DNA from: Haemophilus sputorum CCUG 13788
GTDB taxonomy: Bacteria > Pseudomonadota > Gammaproteobacteria > Enterobacterales > Pasteurellaceae
Direction of reading: 5' to 3'
NCBI RefSeq assembly: GCF_000238795.1
Contig: NZ_AFNK01000079.1
Coordinates: 105,154-169,153 of the forward strand
Length of the DNA: 64,000 bases
Shown: positions 44,905 through 54,882 of the stretch, in pieces
Layout of the letters: every line of letters begins with the position of its first letter
Position numbering within the stretch: position 1 is the stretch's first letter
Translations under genes and position numbers: made by a program
The notes under the pieces: generated by a model
The model's database searches: none
Told to the model about the DNA's origin: nothing
Seen by the model: the letters and a program-made list of their open reading frames with translations, nothing else

Positions 44905-47649
44905 ATGCGAATGAAATTAACGGCATTGCTATTATTAGCCGCTTCTACTCAAGTTTGGGCAGAAAAATCAGCGCCAATTCAAGGAACACTTGAAAATGGC
45001 TTGCAGTACACAATTTTGCCGTTGCATGATGAGAAAGGGCATATTGAAATTCGTTTACGCGTGAATGCAGGAAGTGTGGATGAACAAGATGATCAAGCTG
45101 GCGTTGCACATATGATCGAACATTTGGTTTTTCGTGGTACTAAAGCACATCCAAATGGTTTAATGCCTTATTTGCATGAGCAGAAATGGGTCAAAGACAA
45201 AAATTACCATGCATTAACGACAACAGATAGCACAACATATATGCTTACGCCGCCAACGACTGCGGGATTAGATCAAAGTTTTGATGCACTCTCACAAATG
45301 GTTTTTCATGCTAACTTAACTCAAGAAGATCTCGATAGCGAACGTAAAATTATGTTAGAAGAGTGGCGCAAGGGTTTAGGCGTTGGTACAACGATAAATG
45401 AACAACGTACAGCAGTGGTTCGTGCTGATTCACGTTATGCTCGTAATAGTGTGATGGGTACAGAAAATAGTATTAACACCATGCCAGCCACACAATTACA
45501 ACAATTCTATCAAAGCTGGTATGCGCCAAATAATATGCGTTTATTGGTAGTAGGGGATGTTGAGCCAGAAAAAGCAAAAGCAGACATTCAGAGATATTTT
45601 GGTGCACAGCCGACTAAAACATTACCAGTAAGAGATTATTTAGAACCACGCTTATCTGAACGTTTATTGATTACTAAATTACAAGATCCTCGTAGTGGTG
45701 TGAGTCAAATTGCCTATATATTCCGTTTTGATGAAAGCAAAAGCCACGCACAAACTGAAGAAGGGCGTTATGAGCGTTTACTCGATCGCTTTGCGCTTAC
45801 CGCACTAACACAGCGTTTACGCAATCAATCTAGCCAACTACCCAAAGGGGTATCAACGTTAGTCGTGCGTAAATCTGACATTGGGCAACAAACTGCAGCG
45901 TTAGGTATTTTTGCAAACGTAGATCCAACCGCGCATTTGAAAGGTCTATCGCAAATTAGTGAGGAGATTGCACGTATTAAGCAATATCCAATTACGGCAG
46001 AAGAGTTAGAGCGATACAAAAAAACATTGTTATCACAAATCGAACACGCTAAAAAACATACCGGCGATCGCGATTTTGCTAAATGGGTAAAAGCGATGGA
46101 TGAAACGGTTTTAAAAGATAAACCGTTTTTAACGCAGCCAGAATTAGCAACACGTATGGAAGCATTATTGCCAAAAATTACGCCAGAAGCCGTTAATGCC
46201 CGTATTCAATCTTGGTTAAGTGCAACCGACCGTTTGGTTAATTACCAGCCGCCACTTGAAACAAAATTGACACTGACTGAAGCGGAAATCAATCAAGCTA
46301 TTGCTGATGGTCAAACTCGCGAAATTGCAGCTCCACAACCTGCAAAAGATATTTTACCAATGTCGTTGGAAAATGTTGAAGGTAAAGGCAGCATTACTGA
46401 GGAGCAAGCTTTTGATGCAGAGCAAGTGAAGCATTGGCGACTGTCTAATGGTGATAAAGTTGTTTGGTTAAAAAGTCCTTTGGCTAAAGAGACCACCTTT
46501 TTTGCTGCAGAAAGTTCGGCAGGCTTTAAGGCTGAAGGACTTAATCCGTGGCAAAGTCAGTTAGCTTCGCAATTAGTTGAGAAAAATGCACCGCTTGATT
46601 GGGAGGCTGAACAGCTTGACCAATGGAAAAGTGAACATAAAGTGAATTTTTCGATTAAGCAAGATGCGAATAAATTACTTTTAAGTGGGAATGTTGAAAA
46701 TAGCGAATTGCCGAATTTGTTACGCCTATTTTATGCTTACACCTTAGAGACTAAGGTAAAAGAAGGTTTAGACGATGGCAAAAAAGGGATTCTCTCTGCG
46801 CTTAAAACACGAGAAGAAAAGGCTGATGAAGCAGCTCAAGTAAAATCTTTAATTGAGCTACGTTATGGTTCGGGTAGTACTGATGATAGCTTGCCAACGA
46901 AAGCAGAGCTTGAACAGCTGACTGCAACGGCATTGGATGAGCAGTGGACGAAAATGATGCGTGCCCCAACAACATATTATTTGATGAATAATATGGAGGA
47001 AGCACAAGTTAAAGCATTGGTTACCCAATATCTTGCGGATTTCCCAAGAAGCAAGCGATTAAATTCAACGCAAGGTTTACCAACAGAAGGGAACGCTAAA
47101 ACGGTATTAACTATTAACGGTGCATCAAAAGATGATATTCGTATTTGGAGTTTTACCTCACATCAATGGCAAGCTAAAGATGCAGTACTGGTTTCATTGT
47201 TGCGTAATATTGCAACCGAGAAACTAAAAACGGCATTAAAAGAGGAGCAATTAAGCGTATATAGTTTGCGTTTTGAAAGTACGTTGAATCCACAAACGGA
47301 TCGTATTGAGAGCGAGTTGGCATTTACCGCAAATCCTGAGATGACAGAAAAACTGATTGCGCGAGCAAAAACGGTATTTGATGAGTTACCAAATCAAATT
47401 ACAGAAGAAGATGTGCAACAGGCAAAAGCCGCGTTTATTAAGGCGGAGAAAGAGCGTCTCAATGCGCCAGAAACTTGGCTTTCACGCTTAATCTTAAGTG
47501 AAAATCAGCTGAGTACACCAGCGTATTTAAGTGAAATGAAGCAGCTTGCCGATCACATTACACGAGAAAACATGCAAGCGATGGCAAGCCAAATTTTTTC
47601 TAGTGAGAATGAGAAAATCTTTATTACCACACCGAAAAAATCTAATTAA
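44905..47649 (+). CDS. pqqL: PqqL/FusC-type periplasmic M16 zinc protease
   Basis: M16B proteases of this type cut imported proteins in the periplasm. The 914-residue product has a signal peptide (MRMKLTALLLLAASTQVWA) and the inverted zinc motif HMIEH (residues 69-73) followed about 80 residues on by a Glu in ERKIMLEEWRKG. The R-Y pair region and two further M16 domains fill the rest, giving the two-halves clamshell. E. coli PqqL has 931 residues. It sits between a TonB receptor and a YddA-type ABC transporter, the composition of Fus protein-import systems. AAAAGGAT precedes the start. Confidence 0.9.
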   Translation: MRMKLTALLLLAASTQVWAEKSAPIQGTLENGLQYTILPLHDEKGHIEIRLRVNAGSVDEQDDQAGVAHMIEHLVFRGTKAHPNGLMPYLHEQKWVKDKNYHALTTTDSTTYMLTPPTTAGLDQSFDALSQMVFHANLTQEDLDSERKIMLEEWRKGLGVGTTINEQRTAVVRADSRYARNSVMGTENSINTMPATQLQQFYQSWYAPNNMRLLVVGDVEPEKAKADIQRYFGAQPTKTLPVRDYLEPRLSERLLITKLQDPRSGVSQIAYIFRFDESKSHAQTEEGRYERLLDRFALTALTQRLRNQSSQLPKGVSTLVVRKSDIGQQTAALGIFANVDPTAHLKGLSQISEEIARIKQYPITAEELERYKKTLLSQIEHAKKHTGDRDFAKWVKAMDETVLKDKPFLTQPELATRMEALLPKITPEAVNARIQSWLSATDRLVNYQPPLETKLTLTEAEINQAIADGQTREIAAPQPAKDILPMSLENVEGKGSITEEQAFDAEQVKHWRLSNGDKVVWLKSPLAKETTFFAAESSAGFKAEGLNPWQSQLASQLVEKNAPLDWEAEQLDQWKSEHKVNFSIKQDANKLLLSGNVENSELPNLLRLFYAYTLETKVKEGLDDGKKGILSALKTREEKADEAAQVKSLIELRYGSGSTDDSLPTKAELEQLTATALDEQWTKMMRAPTTYYLMNNMEEAQVKALVTQYLADFPRSKRLNSTQGLPTEGNAKTVLTINGASKDDIRIWSFTSHQWQAKDAVLVSLLRNIATEKLKTALKEEQLSVYSLRFESTLNPQTDRIESELAFTANPEMTEKLIARAKTVFDELPNQITEEDVQQAKAAFIKAEKERLNAPETWLSRLILSENQLSTPAYLSEMKQLADHITRENMQAMASQIFSSENEKIFITTPKKSN

Positions 47650-47655
47650 CCTTTC

Positions 47656-47686
47656 ATGGGCGAAGTAAAACTTCGCCCATCTTTTC
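47656..47686 (+). terminator. Hairpin between pqqL and yddA
   Basis: ATGGGCGAAGT (47656-47666) and ACTTCGCCCAT (47670-47680) form a perfect 11-pair stem followed by CTTTTCT. yddA starts only 14-20 bases later, so this is a terminator or leaky attenuator. Confidence 0.8.
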
Positions 47687-47699
47687 TAAAGCATAATTT

Positions 47700-49370
47700 A
47701 TGAGAGACTTTTTTAAAAATTTTTATCAACTTTGTCGCCCATATTGGGGGAATAAAAAACATTGGCTAGCTTGGCTAATTGCGCTGGTAGTCATCGGTAT
47801 TGGCTCAACTATTACTTACTTAAATGTACTTATCGCGGATTGGTCAAAAGGCTTTTATGATTCACTTTCTAATTTAGAAATTGAGAAATCTTATAGCTTA
47901 TTAGGGGATTATTTCCTTTATATTTCCATTTTCATTGTTATCAATGTTTATCGGGTTTGGTTGCGTAAATTACTGATTATTCGTTGGCGGGAATTTATGA
48001 CCCACCACTTTTTGAATAAATGGCTTTCTAAGCAAATTTATTACCGCCTGGCTTACCAAAAAAAGATGGAAAACCCTGATCAGCGTATTGCTGAAGATAT
48101 TAGCATTTTCATTGAATACACCATTGAGCTTACTCTTTCGCTCATTTTTAACATTATCCAGCTTTGGGCATTTTTTATGGTGCTTTGGAGACTAGCAAGT
48201 TCACCAGAAATCAATCTTTTCGGGCATACTTTTGTCGTGGATGGTTATTTAGTTTGGGTGGCGGCAATTTATGCTGGATTAGGTACGATTATTACGCATT
48301 TGATTGGGCGAAAATTACATACGCTTAACTACCAACAACAAGTTTTTGAAGCAAACTTCCGTACGAGTTTAATACGCAAGCAAGATAATGCAGAACAAAT
48401 TGCGCTTTATAAAGGGGAACAAGCTGAAAAAGTTCGTCTTGCAGATAGCTTTAAAGAGATTGTCCGCAACTGGCGTTTATTGATGGATAAAGAAAAGCAT
48501 TTGAGCTTTTTTACCGTAGGTTATGAACGTTTTGCGTTATTGATGCCGGTGCTATTTTCTATGCCGTTACTGGCAGCCAAAGTGATTACTTTTGGTGGCA
48601 TTATGCAAATTCGCACAGCATTTTCTGTGGTCTTTGACGGATTTAGCTGGTTAGTATTTGCGTATTCCAGTTTGCCGAAATGGTCTTCAGCGATTAAGCG
48701 TTTAAGCCAACTTAAACAAGAAATGGATGCACTTGATCAACTAATTGCTGCCGAAACAGTACCAACGGATAAATTATTAGAGACAGAAAATCTCGCGATT
48801 TACACGCCTGAAAATCAACGTCTATTGAGTAATCTTTCTTTAGCGGTAGATGGACAAAAATGGATTTGTCTTAAAGGGAAAAGTGGTTTAGGTAAATCGA
48901 CCCTGTTACGTGTATTAAGTGGTATTTGGCAGCACTATGACGGACAATTTAAAACGCCAAATCGTTCCAGCTTATTGGTGCCACAGCGTAGCTATTTGAA
49001 TGAAGGAACATTGGCGGAAGTGTTGAGTTATCCTAATGAAAGTTGTTATAGCCATGCAGAAATGAATTATGCTTTGCGTGCGGTTGGGTTAGAGAAATGG
49101 CAAGATCGCTTAAGTGAACAACATAGCTGGCAACATATTTTCTCAGGTGGTGAACAACAACGTATTGCTTTTGCGCGAGTGTTGCTGAATAAGCCAGAAG
49201 TCATTTATTTAGATGAAGCAACCAGCAGTTTAGATGGCGTTGCCGCACAATCCATGTTTAATTTAATTAAACAGCAATTGCCAACTGCTTCTGTTATTTT
49301 CATTACTCATCAACAAGAATTGATGCATTTTGCCGATGAAGTGATTGATTTAACCGCTTATCAAGGTTAA
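47700..49370 (+). CDS. yddA: YddA/FusD-type ABC transporter (SbmA-like membrane domain + ATPase)
   Basis: The 556-residue inner-membrane protein joins an ABC_membrane_2 (SbmA/BacA-like) domain of about six helices (residues 20-330; typical YRVWLRKLLIIRWREFMTHHFLNKWL) to an ATPase: Walker A GKSGLGKST, signature FSGGEQQRIAF, Walker B VIYLDEATSSLD and H-loop ITHQ. E. coli YddA has 561 residues and lies by pqqL and the TonB receptor yddB. The expected role is uptake of peptides or a released product from the periplasm. No clear ribosome site precedes the ATG. Confidence 0.9.
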   Translation: MRDFFKNFYQLCRPYWGNKKHWLAWLIALVVIGIGSTITYLNVLIADWSKGFYDSLSNLEIEKSYSLLGDYFLYISIFIVINVYRVWLRKLLIIRWREFMTHHFLNKWLSKQIYYRLAYQKKMENPDQRIAEDISIFIEYTIELTLSLIFNIIQLWAFFMVLWRLASSPEINLFGHTFVVDGYLVWVAAIYAGLGTIITHLIGRKLHTLNYQQQVFEANFRTSLIRKQDNAEQIALYKGEQAEKVRLADSFKEIVRNWRLLMDKEKHLSFFTVGYERFALLMPVLFSMPLLAAKVITFGGIMQIRTAFSVVFDGFSWLVFAYSSLPKWSSAIKRLSQLKQEMDALDQLIAAETVPTDKLLETENLAIYTPENQRLLSNLSLAVDGQKWICLKGKSGLGKSTLLRVLSGIWQHYDGQFKTPNRSSLLVPQRSYLNEGTLAEVLSYPNESCYSHAEMNYALRAVGLEKWQDRLSEQHSWQHIFSGGEQQRIAFARVLLNKPEVIYLDEATSSLDGVAAQSMFNLIKQQLPTASVIFITHQQELMHFADEVIDLTAYQG

Positions 49371-49418
49371 TAAATTGGGATTGAAAGTCCCATAAAACAC
49401 ACCTAAAACCATAATAAG

Positions 49419-49447
49419 AAGGGCGTACTTGCTGGTACGCCCTTTGT
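49419..49447 (+). terminator. Terminator of yddA
   Basis: AAGGGCGTAC (49419-49428), loop, GTACGCCCTT (49435-49444), then TGTCT. Stem is perfect but the T-run is short. It starts about 48 bases past the yddA stop. Confidence 0.75.
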
Positions 49448-49458
49448 CTAGAGATTTC

Positions 49459-49488
49459 AAACCGCTTAGGTTGCGTTACAAGCGGTTA
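49459..49488 (-). terminator. Short inverted uptake-signal pair after sppA
   Basis: AAACCGCTT near 49459 faces ACAAGCGGTT near 49478-49487 around a 12-base loop. On the minus strand this follows the sppA stop by about 25 bases and ends in an A/T-rich stretch, fitting a terminator for sppA. Confidence 0.65.
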
Positions 49489-49511
49489 AATTTCTTTTGA
49501 AACTTGCAAAA

Positions 49512-51353
49512 TTATCGCACTTTGGCACAAGCTAGACAGTATAGATAACTGTTTTTCGGATCATTGAATTTTTTCATGACATCCGTTGCTTGTTTAGCTT
49601 GTTTAGCAACAGGTAAGTCGAATAAGCTAGCTAACTGATATTGCGCATTTTGCTTCATGTTGCGTGAAAGTTCGCCGAAAAATGAGTTATCTTCAGCGGT
49701 AAACCACTGTACTTTCTTGGGTGCATTTTCCTCATTTTGACTAATAATCATCTGATGTAACAGATTTACTGCGAAATCAAAATCACCCAATTCATCAACC
49801 AATCCTGATTGATAAGCATCTTTGCCAATCCACACTTGACCTTGAGCAATGTAATCCACGTCTTCTTCTGTCATTCCACGCCCTTGGCTGACTAATCTTA
49901 GGAATTGTTGATAGCCATTTTCAATGTTCAGTTGAATGAGACGGCGTTGTTCTTCACTGAGTGGTTTTAAGCCACTGATGTTTGCCAGTTTTGATGTAGC
50001 AATGCCATCTTCGCGAATCCCTAAATTTTTAGCCGTTTGTTCAAAGTTAAACATGACGCCAAAAATACCAATTGAACCAGTAAGGGTGTTAGCATCGGCG
50101 ACGATTTTATCTGAGGTTGCTGCAATCCAATAACCCCCAGAGGCTGCCATGCCTCCCATTGATGCCACAACAGGTTTACCGCTTGCTTGTACTTCATTGA
50201 CTGCTTGACGAATCAGTTCAGAAGCAACTGCACTGCCACCTGGGCTGTTAATGCGTAGAATTAACCCTTTAACATATTTGTCTTCTTTCACGCGTTGGAG
50301 TGTTTTTACAATGGTTTCGCTGCCAGCAGTATCTTCTGTGCTTTCCCCCATCGTAATTTCACCTTCTACGGTAACAACGGCAATTTTGTTTTCATGAGTT
50401 TCTTCAAATCGATCAGGCACTTCAGTTAAGTAATCTTCCAGTTCGATGAAGTTAGGTTCATGTTTCTCTGGTAGTTTAAAATCATCACGAAGCTGGCGTT
50501 TTAACGCTTCTTCACCACTAAAGAGCTGATTAACTAAGCCTTGTTTTAGAGCATATTGCGCATCATTGCCAGAAACTTCTTGATAGCGTTTTAGCAAAAT
50601 TGGCAGATCAGGTAACACAGCTTCTTTAGCAATTTGGCGGTTTTCACTAATGGTTTCATTCACTTGTGACCACATAGCGCTTAGCCAAAGTGATGCATTT
50701 CCTTTCGCTTCTGGCGACATATTATCGCGAATTAACGGCTCAACAGCTGATTTGTAAGTCCCCACGCGGAAAATTTCAGGTTTAGCCTCAATCTTATCAA
50801 ATAGAGATTTGAAGTAGAGTGGGGTATAACTCAAACCGTGAATATCCACTGCACCCGCTTGGTTGAGATAGATTTTATCGGCAAAAGAGGCTAAGTAATA
50901 TTGCGCTTGGGAATAAAGTACACCAACCGCCACAATCGGCTTATTCTCTTTGCGGAAATTTTTAAGCTTATTGCCTAAATAGGTCAGTGCAGGATAATCC
51001 GCATCTTGTAGCTTGCCTAAATCTAAAACAATCCCTTCAATGCGTGAATCACTTGCTGCCTGTTCAATGGCTAGAGCGATATCAAAAGTAGAGTATTTTT
51101 GTGGCTCTTCTTGATGATTCAATTCTGAATTAAGCAAACGATAGAGGTCACCATATTCTTCCGGATTATCTGCTAAATAGCCGTTTAAGCGTAAGGTAAG
51201 AAAGCCCGATTTAATCGGTGGTGTGTGATTACTGCTTGTAAAAAGTGAAGTAAATACAAAGCAAATCATCACAAAGACTACAAAAAACAGACTGAGCACA
51301 AATTCTCGAATCATTCGAAAAATTTGATAGAGCGTTTTAAACATTTTTAACAC
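49512..51353 (-). CDS. sppA: Protease IV, signal peptide peptidase SppA
   Basis: SppA is an inner-membrane S49 protease that degrades released signal peptides in the periplasm. The 613-residue protein has an N-terminal anchor (about residues 15-40), two S49 repeats, catalytic Lys in FRVGTYKSAVEP (first repeat) and nucleophile Ser in MGGMAASGGYWIA (second repeat), plus RINSPGGSAVASEL. E. coli SppA has 618. The C-terminus ends with YLYCLACAKVR. The MFS gene and proC lie upstream on the same strand. Confidence 0.95.
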   Translation of the reverse strand: MLKMFKTLYQIFRMIREFVLSLFFVVFVMICFVFTSLFTSSNHTPPIKSGFLTLRLNGYLADNPEEYGDLYRLLNSELNHQEEPQKYSTFDIALAIEQAASDSRIEGIVLDLGKLQDADYPALTYLGNKLKNFRKENKPIVAVGVLYSQAQYYLASFADKIYLNQAGAVDIHGLSYTPLYFKSLFDKIEAKPEIFRVGTYKSAVEPLIRDNMSPEAKGNASLWLSAMWSQVNETISENRQIAKEAVLPDLPILLKRYQEVSGNDAQYALKQGLVNQLFSGEEALKRQLRDDFKLPEKHEPNFIELEDYLTEVPDRFEETHENKIAVVTVEGEITMGESTEDTAGSETIVKTLQRVKEDKYVKGLILRINSPGGSAVASELIRQAVNEVQASGKPVVASMGGMAASGGYWIAATSDKIVADANTLTGSIGIFGVMFNFEQTAKNLGIREDGIATSKLANISGLKPLSEEQRRLIQLNIENGYQQFLRLVSQGRGMTEEDVDYIAQGQVWIGKDAYQSGLVDELGDFDFAVNLLHQMIISQNEENAPKKVQWFTAEDNSFFGELSRNMKQNAQYQLASLFDLPVAKQAKQATDVMKKFNDPKNSYLYCLACAKVR

Positions 51354-51378
51354 AGTGAATCCTTAAAAATAACCGTTT

Positions 51379-52521
51379 TTACGCAGCGCGTTTTTTCGGT
51401 AAAAGAAAAAATGATGGCACAACCAAAATTGCCATTAAATAGAAACTATTTGTTGGGGAGTCATTATAGACAAATCCCGCTAACAACGTGAAGAGTGCCA
51501 TGACAGCACAGCTAGCTAAACCAAAATAGAGACCTTGTAGCTTCGGTATATGATCACTCGGTTGTGTCGAAATATAGCGAATAATTGCATAATGGTTCAA
51601 GGCATAACTACAAGCATGCAATAATTGAGAAAACACAATGAGCGGAAGGCTTTCGCTATTAGCAATAATGATCCAACGAATAATGGTGCCAATTGCGCTT
51701 AATAGCATCAATCGTGCAAGTGGTTGTGTGCCAAATATGCGTTTAGCAATAAAAAATAATCCCATTTCTGCAATGACCGCAATGCCCCATAACCAGCTGG
51801 TAATTTGTGTAGAAATACCGATAGATTGCCAATAAATTGAACCATAGGCGTAATAAGTCGCATGGCTGGCTTGTACGAGTGATGCAATAATCAGCATTTT
51901 TGCGGTGGTGGGTTGTTTGAATACAGCCCAGTAGCTCGTTGATGCAGCTTGCTTTTGCTTTACCTCTTCAAATCCTACTCGCGGCGAGAGCATTTGTACC
52001 ATACAAAAGGCTAATAAGGTGGCACTTAATATCATTAAAATAACCGATTCACCTGAAAATCCCACAATATAACCGGTAAGTAAAGCTCCCACCACGAATG
52101 CGAGCGAACCGCATAACCGTGCTTTGGCGTAGTCCATTCCTTGTTGCTGTTGCCAGCTTGAGGCAATCGTATCGCTCATCGGGATTCCTGCACCATTTAA
52201 CAGATGAAACAAGCCAAATGCAGGGAATAACAGCCAGAAGCTATCCGCAGCGAATCCCATCAGCACGACCGCGAATAAACTTCCCCAAGCGAGTTTTCGG
52301 CTCATCGGAATCAGTTGGTTAAGTTGTTTGATTCGGCTAGAGAAAAATAATCCGCCACTAAAACGAAATAGATAACCTAAAGAGAGCAATAAGCCGATAA
52401 TTTCAGTATTGTAACCGACTGATTTTAACCATACAGGCAAAAAGGGCAGAACTACGCCGTAAGCACAGTAGTAACCAAAGAAGTTTGCAGCAGACCATTG
52501 AAAGGCAGTCGGTTTTATCAT
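51379..52521 (-). CDS. HcaT-like MFS transporter
   Basis: The 380-residue major-facilitator protein has about 12 helices and resembles E. coli HcaT (putative 3-phenylpropionate carrier, 379 residues): N-terminal NFFGYYCAYGVVLPFLPVWLKSVGY, DYAKARLCGSLAFVVGALLTG, QASHATYYAYGSIYWQSIG and ending in VVPSFFLLPKKRAA. Aromatic catabolism is unlikely in this lineage, so the true substrate is open. Its start overlaps the proC stop by four bases (ATGA), showing translational coupling with proC. Confidence 0.85.
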   Translation of the reverse strand: MIKPTAFQWSAANFFGYYCAYGVVLPFLPVWLKSVGYNTEIIGLLLSLGYLFRFSGGLFFSSRIKQLNQLIPMSRKLAWGSLFAVVLMGFAADSFWLLFPAFGLFHLLNGAGIPMSDTIASSWQQQQGMDYAKARLCGSLAFVVGALLTGYIVGFSGESVILMILSATLLAFCMVQMLSPRVGFEEVKQKQAASTSYWAVFKQPTTAKMLIIASLVQASHATYYAYGSIYWQSIGISTQITSWLWGIAVIAEMGLFFIAKRIFGTQPLARLMLLSAIGTIIRWIIIANSESLPLIVFSQLLHACSYALNHYAIIRYISTQPSDHIPKLQGLYFGLASCAVMALFTLLAGFVYNDSPTNSFYLMAILVVPSFFLLPKKRAA

Positions 52522-53339
52522 AATAATTTTTCCATTTCTTCAGACCGTAAAATGGCGGCTCGCATTGCCTGTTTGACCGTGTCAGCCAAATGAGCTTGTT
52601 CAAAAACGGCTAACGCTTGTGCGGTGGTGCCGCCTTTAGAAGTCACATTTTCTCTTAAGGTAGAAAGTGGCGTTTGAGGATGTGCTACCACTAATTTAGC
52701 TGCCCCAAGTGCAGCTTGTTGGACTAATAGACGGGCATCTTCCGAGCTAAACCCCATTTCTTCTGCGCTTTGTTGCATGGCTTCCATAAAACGGAAGAAA
52801 TAAGCTGGACTAGAACCCGTAATCGCAATAATTTGGTTAATTTGTGCTTCTTCTTTTACCCAATAACAGCGCCCAACAGCAGACATCAACTGTTCAGCCA
52901 GCTGGCAAGCGGTCGGATTTGTGCCAGCTTTTGCAAATAGCCCCGTTAGTCCCTCACCAATTAAGGCAGGTGTATTTGGCATAGTGCGGATAATCGTTTG
53001 AGCACTTGGAAGAAGTGCTTGGATTCGCGCAGTTGAAATCCCTGCTGCAACAGAAATTACCGTTTTAGCGCTAAAATCAACAGCATCAAATTCGCTACAC
53101 ACTTCTGCCATCACTTGCGGTTTTACCGCAAGAATCACCACATCAGCGGCTTCAACTGCTTCTTGATTGCTTTTCGGGAGTTGGACACCTAATGCCTGAA
53201 GTGAGGCGCGGCGTTCTAGGTTACTTTTATTACACGCTAAAATCTGATGAGCAGGATAGCCGCTATTAAGCAAGCCTTGAATAATGGCAAAAGCCATATT
53301 GCCGGTGCCAATAAAGGCAAGTTTAGGCGTTAAGGTCAT
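52518..53339 (-). CDS. proC: Pyrroline-5-carboxylate reductase
   Basis: ProC performs the last step of proline synthesis, NADPH-dependent reduction of pyrroline-5-carboxylate. The 273-residue product has the Rossmann start LAFIGTGNMAFAIIQGLL, VILAVKPQVMAEV, RTMPNTPALIGEG, and the C-terminal signature with LVQQAALGAAKLV and PQTPLSTLRENVTSKGGTT. E. coli ProC has 269. It is first of proC-MFS (and possibly sppA). A partial uptake signal lies in the gene near 52910. Confidence 0.96.
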   Translation of the reverse strand: MTLTPKLAFIGTGNMAFAIIQGLLNSGYPAHQILACNKSNLERRASLQALGVQLPKSNQEAVEAADVVILAVKPQVMAEVCSEFDAVDFSAKTVISVAAGISTARIQALLPSAQTIIRTMPNTPALIGEGLTGLFAKAGTNPTACQLAEQLMSAVGRCYWVKEEAQINQIIAITGSSPAYFFRFMEAMQQSAEEMGFSSEDARLLVQQAALGAAKLVVAHPQTPLSTLRENVTSKGGTTAQALAVFEQAHLADTVKQAMRAAILRSEEMEKLL

Positions 53340-53522
53340 AAAGTCTCCAATCAGAAAGCCAAATTGGCACTATTGTACAATAAATGCGAATGCTTGTTAT
53401 AGATTCCGTTTTGCAAAAAATCGGCAAATTCTGACCGCTTGTGTTTTCTCTTGTATTTGCGTTAGGGCGAAGGGGCAAAATCTGCTAGAATTTCTCCATT
53501 TTAATCAAACCGAGAAAGAGCT

Positions 53523-54428
53523 ATGTGGTTTAAAAATGTCATGATTTATCGCCTCACCAGCGAATTAACTTTAGAAAGTGAAAGTTTAGAAGCACAGTTG
53601 CAAGCCTGCCGATTTCATCCATGCTCGCAGCACGATATGAGTCAATTCGGTTGGAGCGAACCGTTAAGTGGTGCACCGTTATTGCATTTTGCGCAAGGTA
53701 ACCAATTTTTATTGGTTGCACATAAAGAAGAAAAGTTACTTCCTGCGAATGTGGTGAAAAAAGAGGTCGAATTACGCATTCAAGAGTTAGAAACCAAAGA
53801 AGCACGTATGTTGAAGAAAACCGAAAAACAAGCGGTGAAAGATCAGGTTGTTTCGGTGTTATTGCCACGTGCTTTTAGTAAACATCAATTTACGGCGATT
53901 TGGATTGATTTAGATACCCAATTAGTTTATGTCGATGCTGCCTCAAGTAAGCGAGCGGAAGATGCGTTAGCGTTATTGCGTAAAACGCTAGGCTCATTAC
54001 CGGTGGTGCCAATTTCATTTACGGTTCCACCAATCGAAGTGATGACCCGCTGGATTGCTCAAGATGATGCGCCAAATTGGTTAACTTTATTAGAAGAGGC
54101 AGAACTCAAAGCCTTTGACACCGACAGCATTATTCGTTGTAAACGCCAAGATTTAAGCGCAGAAGAGATTAGCCAACACTTACAAGCGGGCAAATTTGTG
54201 ACAAAATTAGCGATTGAGTGGGAAAATCATTTTTCTTGTATCTTAAATGAAGATGCTACGCTTTCCCGCTTGAAATTTGCCGATGTGGTGCGCGAGAAAA
54301 ATGATGATATCTTAAAAGAAGATGTCGCTCAGCGCTTTGATGCAGATTTCTTGTTAATGACGGCAGAACTACAGCAATTTAGTGAAAAATTGATTGAAGC
54401 ATTTGGTGGCATGCAAGCTCGTATTTAG
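53523..54428 (+). CDS. rdgC: Recombination-associated protein RdgC
   Basis: RdgC is a nucleoid-associated DNA-binding protein that forms a ring dimer and limits RecA activity. The 301-residue product begins MWFKNVMIYRLTSE and has the conserved FSKHQFTAIWIDL, AEDALALLRKTLGSLPVVP and LAIEWENHFSCILNE segments. E. coli RdgC has 303. GAGAAAGAGC precedes the start. Downstream its terminator has been interrupted by an IS-flanked receptor island, so its transcript probably now runs into inserted DNA antisense to that receptor. Confidence 0.95.
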   Translation: MWFKNVMIYRLTSELTLESESLEAQLQACRFHPCSQHDMSQFGWSEPLSGAPLLHFAQGNQFLLVAHKEEKLLPANVVKKEVELRIQELETKEARMLKKTEKQAVKDQVVSVLLPRAFSKHQFTAIWIDLDTQLVYVDAASSKRAEDALALLRKTLGSLPVVPISFTVPPIEVMTRWIAQDDAPNWLTLLEEAELKAFDTDSIIRCKRQDLSAEEISQHLQAGKFVTKLAIEWENHFSCILNEDATLSRLKFADVVREKNDDILKEDVAQRFDADFLLMTAELQQFSEKLIEAFGGMQARI

Positions 54429-54438
54429 AGAGATAAAG

Positions 54439-54450
54439 AAAATGCCTGCA
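54439..54450 (+). terminator. Left arm of the split rdgC terminator
   Basis: AAAATGCCTGCA lies ten bases after the rdgC stop. Its pairing partner TGCAGGCGTTTT, with the T-run, is found 3 kb away at 57517-57530. Joining the two across the inserted island restores a 12-pair terminator with an eight-base loop. Confidence 0.8.
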
Positions 54451-54483
54451 AAGCAAATGATCTGACCCCAAAAAGTTAGACTG

Positions 54484-54802
<319 letters not shown>

Positions 54803-54882
54803 AAAAAATCTGCACCTTAATCAGTTAGAAGTTTAGTCTAACTTTTTGGGTGCAGATCAAGAACCTGTGGGGTTTGGTTTAA

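Noticed and set aside
53284..53544. 86-codon plus-strand ORF between proC and rdgC
   Set aside because: Covers the proC 5' end in antisense and an uptake-signal region; composition is not coding-like.
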